Assembly: GCA_037576195.1 (NCBI GenBank)
Contig: JAQZDE010000039.1
Coordinates: 1-64,000, forward strand
Length of the DNA stretch: 64,000 bases
Reading direction: 5' to 3'
DNA from: Phytoseiulus persimilis
Taxonomy: Eukaryota; Arthropoda; Arachnida; Mesostigmata; Phytoseiidae
The translations under genes were made by a program, and so were the position numbers. Below are positions 57,731-64,000 of this stretch, piece after piece; the first letter of the stretch is position 1, and every line of letters begins with the position of its first letter. Below the pieces are notes generated by a model. The model was given only the letters and a program-made list of their open reading frames with translations. It had not been told where the DNA came from and did not search any database.

Positions 57731-57979
57731 ATGCTGGGAGCAGTAAAAGTCCTGACTCGTGAGTTCCATCACGGAAGGGCGATCTGGGAGCCGGTTTGCA
57801 TTCGCACGTATTCATCGTCGAAACGCGTCGGGAATTTAGCGGGTATTCGGCAACAAGCAGCGTGTTTTGAAGACTACCGAGCCGCTCTATCTCGTGACAA
57901 GGACGGATCGAGTGCAGTGTTTGAAGAAGCGCGCGCGAGCGAGCGAACGATCGGAGCGCAAACCCTAAGTGGCCTCTGA
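57731..57979 (+). CDS. Possible protein of 82 residues, unidentified
   Basis: ATG to TGA. It reads MLGAVKVLTREFHHGRAIWE, ACFEDYRAALSRDKDGSSAV and EEARASERTIGAQTLSGL. The composition is balanced, but the opposite strand is open too (57519-57815). Confidence 0.25.
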   Translation: MLGAVKVLTREFHHGRAIWEPVCIRTYSSSKRVGNLAGIRQQAACFEDYRAALSRDKDGSSAVFEEARASERTIGAQTLSGL

Positions 57980-58192
57980 CAGATTGACGACAGCGATGTT
58001 ATTGTGAATTTTCCGTGAACCCTATGATGCCAGCATCTCGTCAGAACTCTTTGATCATGTCAATGTCATATTCGCTGGCTGGATGTGCCAGACCGCGTAA
58101 AAAGAAGAGTCTCGGCAAGGGGAATCAACCGATCGACCTGGACATCTGTACCCAGCACGGACAGTAAGGATATTTAGACAGCAGAAGTGAGA

Positions 58193-58600
58193 TCAAGAAA
58201 GGATTTGATTTCGAGATAGTCGAAAATAATGCTGAGAAAATGAGCGCAACGGCTCCTTCACCGACTCCCCTGCTCCGTACTTTACAACTCGTACAGAAAG
58301 AGAAGCAAGCTTAGTTCGTACATAAGTTTGAACGCCCACTTGCTCAACTAGCGTGGCGTCTCGCCGATACGCGAATCGCTGTGAGACCGTTCGCTGTCCG
58401 TTGGGAATATCGTCGGCCACTCTTCTAGAGTAAGTGAGTCTGAGGTCTTTGGCATACAAGGTTTTCCAATGAACCTTGAGTAGGTCTGCGAGACGGACGA
58501 GGTGAGTGAGAGCGTCAGACGAGTTACCGAGCGGACATTTTGTCAAAGCAGCTCGACATCTTCTCGGGTTTCGGCGGTGGCGGATTATAACTGATTGCAC
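58193..58600 (-). CDS. Possible exon, unidentified
   Basis: The minus frame is open for 135 codons (…SSDALTHLVRLADLLKVHWK…, …ATLVEQVGVQTYVRTKLASL…) and is protein-like, but it has no ATG. A competing short minus model starts at ATG 58560 (MSSCFDKMSAR) with a donor at 58527. Confidence 0.3.
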   Translation of the reverse strand: MQSVIIRHRRNPRRCRAALTKCPLGNSSDALTHLVRLADLLKVHWKTLYAKDLRLTYSRRVADDIPNGQRTVSQRFAYRRDATLVEQVGVQTYVRTKLASLSVRVVKYGAGESVKEPLRSFSQHYFRLSRNQILS

Positions 58601-58646
58601 ACTCTTGTAGATCGGGGAACTGCTATCTATTGACCCTGATCTTGGT

Positions 58647-59447
58647 TCAATAGTTCTCTGGTATCCGAGACCGATCGATTTGAATGGTGGGCGAAGATAC
58701 TGGCGTCGATCGGTCCGAGTTCGGTTCGGGAATGTTGTTTTGATCGCCGGAAACGTTATAGGATAGCTCAGATTTCTGCAAAAACATAGTGTGGTGCGTC
58801 CGACAAATTAGCCGAGCTAGATTCTCGTTCATGAACTTATGGCATAAGCGTGGAGGGATCCAAACTTCTGTTCGAACAGGATCGAAGGAAACGCAAAGCT
58901 TCGAACCGCGATCGTTTTTTTCCGCTTCGCCCTGAAGGCTGAACCCGAGTCCGAAGCCTCTCTGTTCCGCCGATGCCTCCTCTGCCAACGAGCAGGAATT
59001 GAAGGGAGTGCATTCTGGGGAAATGAGAACAGTGCGAGCCTGTCGAGCTCTCGCATGGTCACGATATCGAGTTGTCAATGAAGGGACCAACGAACTTTGA
59101 GAACAAGCGCGACGTGAATCGACGAGCAGATAGGTGTTCTCGCCCCTCATATTTACGACGTCTTGGCTCTCGAAGTGAAGAACTATATACTCGAACTCTC
59201 TGAGCGGCGGTCGCTTGAGGTTGGCGGTGTGCAGACCTGCCGCCCTAGGATCAGACTCTGGTTGAGGGAACGTGAGCCTTCCGATCTTCGCCGGAGTGGT
59301 AGGTAGTCTGACCAGCCGGCTGGTGTCTGATTGACTGACTGTCTCTGTGACGAGCCGGGACATGTTGGGGATGGTTGATAGCGAGCTAAAGGTGAATTCC
59401 GGGTGGAGAGACTGCGGCTCGCTCTCGCAGACTTCATACTCAGTCAC
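58647..59447 (-). CDS. Long single exon of an unidentified protein (266 codons)
   Basis: The longest uninterrupted frame in the window. It opens after a ccag acceptor at 59448 (reading VTEYEVCESEPQSLHPEFTF) and ends in TGA. Segments include KRPPLREFEYIVLHFESQDV, RSFDPVRTEVWIPP-like residues (FDPVRTEVWIPPRLCHKFMN) and ENLARLICRTHHTMFLQKSE, then a Ser/Pro-rich tail with RSTPVSSPTIQIDR. Probably a terminal exon; no in-frame ATG sits at its start (an internal ATG is at about codon 29). No domain is recognised. Length and consistent composition make coding likely. Confidence 0.5.
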   Translation of the reverse strand: MTEYEVCESEPQSLHPEFTFSSLSTIPNMSRLVTETVSQSDTSRLVRLPTTPAKIGRLTFPQPESDPRAAGLHTANLKRPPLREFEYIVLHFESQDVVNMRGENTYLLVDSRRACSQSSLVPSLTTRYRDHARARQARTVLISPECTPFNSCSLAEEASAEQRGFGLGFSLQGEAEKNDRGSKLCVSFDPVRTEVWIPPRLCHKFMNENLARLICRTHHTMFLQKSELSYNVSGDQNNIPEPNSDRSTPVSSPTIQIDRSRIPENY

Positions 59448-59449
59448 CT

Positions 59450-60400
59450 GGCGTGTTCGTGAGCTCTGGCGGGTCTATGGGTAGCAATCTATCCATCGGC
59501 GAGTGGTTTCTGCCGCATACCAGTCGGGTCAGGCCTCTCCTCGATAGCTTACGCCGACGACAGCAACAACGACGTGCGCAATAACAGTATCGATAGTCTA
59601 ATCAGGAGTGACCTCATCATAACGTAGAGCGCTTCGAGTTCTCCCCAAATGAGCTCTTCCCGAAGTGTTCACTGCATGCGAGTTGTAAGGGTGTTTTCGA
59701 AGAACGATTTATCAGCCATCGCTAAGCACAATTAAAGTTTACGGCGGTGGTCGTCATCATCATCTGCCGGTACTTTTCGTTGACGTCGGTCACCAGGGGC
59801 GCAAGCCGGGACAGGAAGGAAGATTTACGACAGGCCGAACTTTGTATCTCTCGTAGAACGCTGTTCGGTGAAGCGCATCTTTTTTGATGGCCTCACGTCA
59901 TCGACGAGGTGAATGATGTTCACGAAACAGCAGCACCCATATAGCTCTGCGGCCGGAGTAGGTCACCACGGGATCCTCACAAGATTCTACCGATCTGAAT
60001 CCCGAGGCATCTCATTTTTCGTCTCCCTCGCCTCATTTGCGGCTTCGCAAAAATTCTGCCTGCCTCGTTACTGAGAGGATAACGCTGGCGTTAATACGCG
60101 GCTACGTGAGTCTAACAGTCGATAATCGACGAACTGACTATCAGGTGAGTCGGGTGAGCCGAAAGTGGCTCTCCGAGGAAAAGAGCCGGGAAAGCGAGGG
60201 GAGGTCAAGATGCAGAGGCAGTGACTTTCCGAGCGAACAGCATGCCGAGTGGTTCGGGAAAGTTTACTCAACTTCGTGTTCCAGAACATCGTTGAGGAAT
60301 GCTTCGAGGAGTAAATAGCACTCCAATGTATTCATTGGTCGGCCGGCGTCCCACCTTTTTTCTGGTTTTATGGCCAGATTCAGCCAAACATCATCTGCCC
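59450..60400. other. No supported gene
   Basis: No convincing exon on either strand. Possibly 5' sequence of the minus-strand gene at 58.6-59.4 kb. Confidence 0.35.
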
Positions 60401-60502
60401 GAGCAGTAAATCTCAGTAGAGCTCGAATTGAACCCAACCGAGTGGCTTGCTTTGCACGTTGAGGAAAAAACTGTTGATGATTGACAAGGGTGAAGGCTTA
60501 CC

Positions 60503-60619
60503 TTGCACGGTCGACAGAGGCCCATGTCGACAAGCTACCATGCGCTCGTGTCGAATCCTGGAAGCTGGCGTGACATCAGTGGATGTACATTTCTCCCGTT
60601 TTCCCGACGTCCCCGACAT
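60503..60619 (-). CDS. Possible first coding exon, unidentified
   Basis: The minus strand from ATG 60619 reads MSGTSGKREKCTSTDVTPAS, RIRHERMVACRHGPLSTVQ and ends at a consensus-like donor (CAAG|GTAAGC). It could be the 5' exon of the minus-strand gene whose large exon lies at 58647-59447, but phases were not traced across the gap. Confidence 0.35.
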
Positions 60620-60827
60620 CGCGGAGCTGGGCTTTCTGTTCCGACCGCTTCCCGGCGTCTTCCTGATCGCGCGTTTCAGTGATCGCCGCGAGCGCAGTTA
60701 CCGAGAGAGTTCCCTGCAAAAGGATGTTTGGCGTCTGATTACACTACTTCCCGATGTATGGGCGCCTCTAGCTCTTCGTTAGGGCATCGCTTCCAGCGGC
60801 CGAGAACTGAGACTGTGGTCGTTCATC

Positions 60828-61103
60828 ATGAGGGATGATCTCTGTTCGGGAAAAGATGATTCCGTGGCTTGCGATTGGAGCGAATTACGGTCATGCAGGA
60901 GGAACGCCAGGCGGATGAAGAATGACCTCCAGGACGATTATATTTGGCCGAAAACAAGAGCGCAAGCTCAACCTCAATATGGTTACGGAGTGAGGTTAAC
61001 CTGTTGCCTGAACCCCGCCTTCGATCCCAGCGCCCTCTAGTTCTCCTGGTTCTCTCCCTTCCAGCACGTGAAGTTCTACGTGTTGATCAACAGTGACATT
61101 TGA
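60828..61103 (+). CDS. Two-exon protein of 66 residues, unidentified
   Basis: Exon 1 (60828-60989; ATG) reads MRDDLCSGKDDSVACDWSEL, then a basic stretch (RRNARRMKNDLQDDYIWPKT) and AQPQYGYG, ending at GTGAGG. Exon 2 (61065-61103) follows a strong acceptor (ctggttctctcccttccag), is in phase 0 and encodes HVKFYVLINSDI plus TGA. The acceptor quality and phase agreement support it. No family is recognised. Confidence 0.45.
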
Positions 61104-61109
61104 AGCATG

Positions 61110-62155
61110 TGATGCATAGTTGTTGGCCAAGTGTTGTGACGCGTTGGGTCCGCGACTCCGTTCGGAACTGTGTTCATCAACTCCGGCTCACTTCCACGCG
61201 TCCATCAAGCTCCCCAACGCTCCCCATTCAGAGATGCCTGCCAGCGTGTCTCGCTCCGAAAGTGGTTCGCGCCCATAAACTGCGAACTTGGCGGTCTCCA
61301 CCCCGAGTTTCACATTGTTGGTCGTTTAGTACTTTCTTCTTCGCGTGAGGTGTTCGTCACTGTCGGCATACGGTCCACGCGAGCAGCTCCTGCGAAACGT
61401 ACGCTGCTCACTGTTCCGATAGAAGATTCGACTTATTGTAGCAGCTGCGTTTCGTGCGCCGTTGTGCGCGCCGCAACGGTCGGATGCTGGTTCCGCAAGC
61501 GGATCCTCCAAATCAACAAGAGCGTTGGCTGGTGGGTCCCGGATCCAATGACAGAGCCACCCATCTCGCATTTTCACTATCTGCACCGCCGTTTTCTATC
61601 CTCTTCTCCCGCCTTGAGACTGGAGTCTCTCATCGAAGTCTGTCTCTCGAAGTGGTTCAAACTTGAAGATCCCGCGCAGAACAAGCCCGCGGCGGTTGCG
61701 TCGGAAAAGTAGGACGGGGGCGGTAGCGGCGGCTCTAGTACTGCGAAACTGACAGCAACGTTGATCGGGGAGAAGCGACCTAGCGAGACTCGCTTTTTGT
61801 TTGAACCCTGCACGAGGAGCTCGTTCGTGTTTTGGACTTCGTAATCGATTCGATCCGAAGTCGAAGCCTGGAGAAAAACGCTGCACTGAACTTTCTGACT
61901 CGCCGATAGAGTAGCCGCTCGACTCTGACGTTTTTTTTTTTTGTATCGGAGAGCCATCGAGTGCGCACAGCGGATTGGGCTTTCCCCCAGTTCATCTGCC
62001 ACAGCCGACAAAGAGTCACTTCGGAGAGATAAACAGTCGCGGAGGAGGACAAACCAACTCCGGAAATCAGAGTACGGCTGATACGGATACGGTCGAACGC
62101 GGAAAAAGCGCTAACAGCTCACGATTCAACGGAAAACTGAGGGAGTTCCTCGAAT
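61110..62155. other. Open on both strands; no gene resolved
   Basis: The plus frame at 61170-61712 is long but begins with GTG; antisense frames overlap it. A 12-base T run lies at 61931-61942. Confidence 0.3.
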
Positions 62156-62161
62156 CGCAAA

Positions 62162-62220
62162 ATGCAGCATTTGAAACAGCTAAGCAAACCCTTCATGGGC
62201 GGAGGGAAACAGAAAGACAA
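62162..62220 (+). CDS. Short first coding exon, unidentified
   Basis: ATG in acceptable context (gcaaaATGC) opens a 20-codon exon, MQHLKQLSKPFMGGGKQKDK, that ends exactly at a consensus donor (GACAA|GTAAGT, phase 2). The Lys/Gly-rich amphipathic start looks like a genuine protein N-terminus. The rest of the gene lies to the right and was not identified. A longer overlapping plus frame (61975-62466) is considered a shadow. Confidence 0.45.
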
Positions 62221-62224
62221 GTAA

Positions 62225-63650
62225 GTCCCCGTAGTTCTGGAGGATACGGAATGCTCGTCGACATGTTAGTGAGAGCGGCGAGCACGAGAATGAACGCAGC
62301 TTCAGAGTCTGATCGGTTCCGCGGAGGCGGCGACGAATCCTTCACAGACGACAGCTTGGTGAGCTTCGGGGACACGTTGATATTACGGCCACCGTACAAG
62401 CCGTTTGTCGGAGGGAGCAACGTGCCGACGATAATCAAGGTCGTTCTTCAATTTATTAGAGACTAGACCGAGAGACAGTAAGCCGTCACAAGGCAGTTAG
62501 CGAGAGGGGTGAGCTGAGGGCGAGTGGCGCCGGGCCCGATGGATTGCTCCGGCAACGGTACACTACGCCAAGACTCCAGTGCCTCCGAGCAAATAACAAC
62601 TTCCCATCAGAGGGGCTTTACTCCTAGCACCTGTCACCTCCTCCTTCTCCGAAAGGATGTCGCTGTAATATTTAATGAAGGCTGCGGCCTCTACTCTCGG
62701 ATGACGGCGTCACGGTTCGCGCGCTTCTCCCCCGAATCGAAACAAATACCGAATCAGCAGGAAGAGTCCGATATAATTCTGCGGCAGGGTCAGGCGGGAT
62801 CCATTCCAGGAAGGTTGTGACGCGCCTCGAATCTGTCTCTCTCTCCGCGCGCTCATCTTGTTGCCGTTGTCCGATTAGTTATCGCGCATGTGCGTGTATC
62901 ATTCGTATCGATCGCTGTGTGGCTTCTCCCGAAAGCCAAGTGGCGAAACGGTCGGCGGAAAGTCGGCGACTTCAAACGCTTCGCCGAAAGGTGCTGATCG
63001 ATGAATTCACGCGGCGGTTCTGGAATAGCAGTAGGTTGACTCGGAAACGCTTCCCTCGATCTCCATGTAGTTAGCGGATGCGGTCGCTTTGCTCTGGTTC
63101 GCGAGCCCGGTGGTGAGAGGGCCATGTCGGCCTTAAGTGAACGCTCTCGATGTCAAATCCTCGAAGCTGGCTAGCAGCCGGCAAACGATTCTCCGTCCGA
63201 GAGCGTTTGCATCGACGACTCTGAAGAAATCCGCCTCTGATGAGCAAGCTGACGGTTCTGCAGAAGAGACTAACCACCATCGGAGTAACTCGGCTCAGAA
63301 CCACCCGCAGCGAATAATTGCAGCCAACTATATTTTATCTCCGGTCGGCCATCTTCAAGAGCTGCGGACTTTTATCGCAGAGGGTGGCGCGTCGTCTATT
63401 TAAATATCGCTCAGCTCTACGATAAGAGCCTCGCGAGACTCGAGTGGGTCGTGAGGAGCACTTTCAGCCCGTTCGAATCCGGGCTCAACGCAACCCACGA
63501 TCGTCGCCGACGGCGGAGCTCAACGAAGTGTCGTCGCCTGGAATTAGTATATCGTCAGCCGTGTTTGTTGGAAGCCTTCCGTACCGGATGCCGCTCCGTG
63601 ATAGAATGTCAAGCTTCTGGCCGGGAATCTCGCGGCTGGGCCCCCCTGGT
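62225..63650. other. No confident gene
   Basis: At 62920-63030 a plus frame reads ESQVAKRSAESRRLQTLRRK and VLIDEFTRRFWNS, ending near GTAGGT at 63031. It could be an internal exon, but no partner was found. Confidence 0.3.
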
Positions 63651-63654
63651 TAAA

Positions 63655-64000
63655 GGTTGAACGTTGCACCACGGGCTCAGGAGGAGGCCGGTTGACCACC
63701 GGGCCGGTCGTTCGACACCCGGCAACAAGGAGCAATGTGTGATGTGAGACGGCAAGTGCCTTCTCGTGCGATCCACGGTGGAGACCGACGTTTCGGTGGG
63801 CCATTTTTAGAAGCGGGTTCGTCTTGCGTGTGCCGCCTAGGCGTGGTCGTCCGGTTTGTGCTTCATGTCCCCCCTGGCTGACTGAGTTGGTTCTCCCGGA
63901 CCGGTCCGTCGTGGCCTCTATCCGACGCCGAAGGACAGACCGAGGGTAGGACAGGTTTGGGGGGTCAGGTAGCGAGGGTTCTGACGCGAGTTCCGCCCAG
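63655..64000. other. GC-rich non-coding end of the window
   Basis: G/C-rich, with repeated ccgg and ccccctgg-like blocks and few long frames. It looks different from the rest of the window. It could be a repeat, a retroelement untranslated region or a CpG-rich promoter; I cannot tell. Confidence 0.3.

Noticed and set aside
61170..61712. Plus-strand open frame of 180 codons
   Set aside because: Starts with GTG, the opposite strand is also open, and no domain or splice support is seen.
63460..63500. Possible tRNA T-arm (cccgttcgaatccgggct)
   Set aside because: A B-box-like string is present, but the T-stem does not pair in tRNA register and no D-arm or acceptor stem is found.
1..64000. CRISPR arrays, operons, integrons, bacterial or viral systems
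   Set aside because: All recognisable genes are spliced eukaryotic genes. No spaced direct repeats, ribosome binding sites or viral replication genes were seen.

Overview
The window is nuclear DNA of an intron-rich animal. The recognisable genes encode conserved eukaryotic proteins split by GT-AG introns, many only about 45 to 200 bases long. There are no operons, ribosome binding sites or rRNA/tRNA genes that I could find. Balanced base composition, very short introns and compact genes on both strands would fit an arthropod such as a mesostigmatan (phytoseiid) mite. That placement is an inference from genome style, not from a marker gene.

Three genes are secure. On the minus strand at about 12.98-16.85 kb is a SNIP1-type FHA-domain splicing/RNA-metabolism protein with a long RS domain and an unexpected, phase-consistent N-terminal extension. 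On the plus strand at 22.8-27.95 kb is UPF2, the nonsense-mediated decay scaffold, in 17 coding exons with three MIF4G domains. On the plus strand at 39.0-43.1 kb is AMP deaminase in nine coding exons. One of its introns carries a 287-base non-autonomous hAT-type element with a perfect 8-base target duplication.

Between these lie smaller genes that I do not recognise. Their support is matching splice phases across several exons plus protein-like composition: for example 3988-4608 (minus), 29520-30114 (plus), 32462-32860 (plus), 34100-34883 (minus), 44266-45580 (plus), 48481-50903 (plus, membrane anchored), 55759-56165 (plus, with a PP1-docking motif) and 60828-61103 (plus). An exon at 53447 carries the Cys/His/Trp motif of the testin/limpet LIM-protein family. 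A LINE-type retroelement relic lies near 21.5 kb. A putative small gene at 11.5 kb is interrupted by a one-base frameshift.

The genes are not co-functional. UPF2, SNIP1 and possibly the small genes relate to RNA metabolism, and AMP deaminase to purine metabolism, but the arrangement looks like ordinary compact chromosomal packing. In many places both strands are open for 200-400 bases, so single-frame openness is weak evidence here. I rely mainly on homology, splice-site/phase agreement and ATG context. Exon ends may be off by a base or two.
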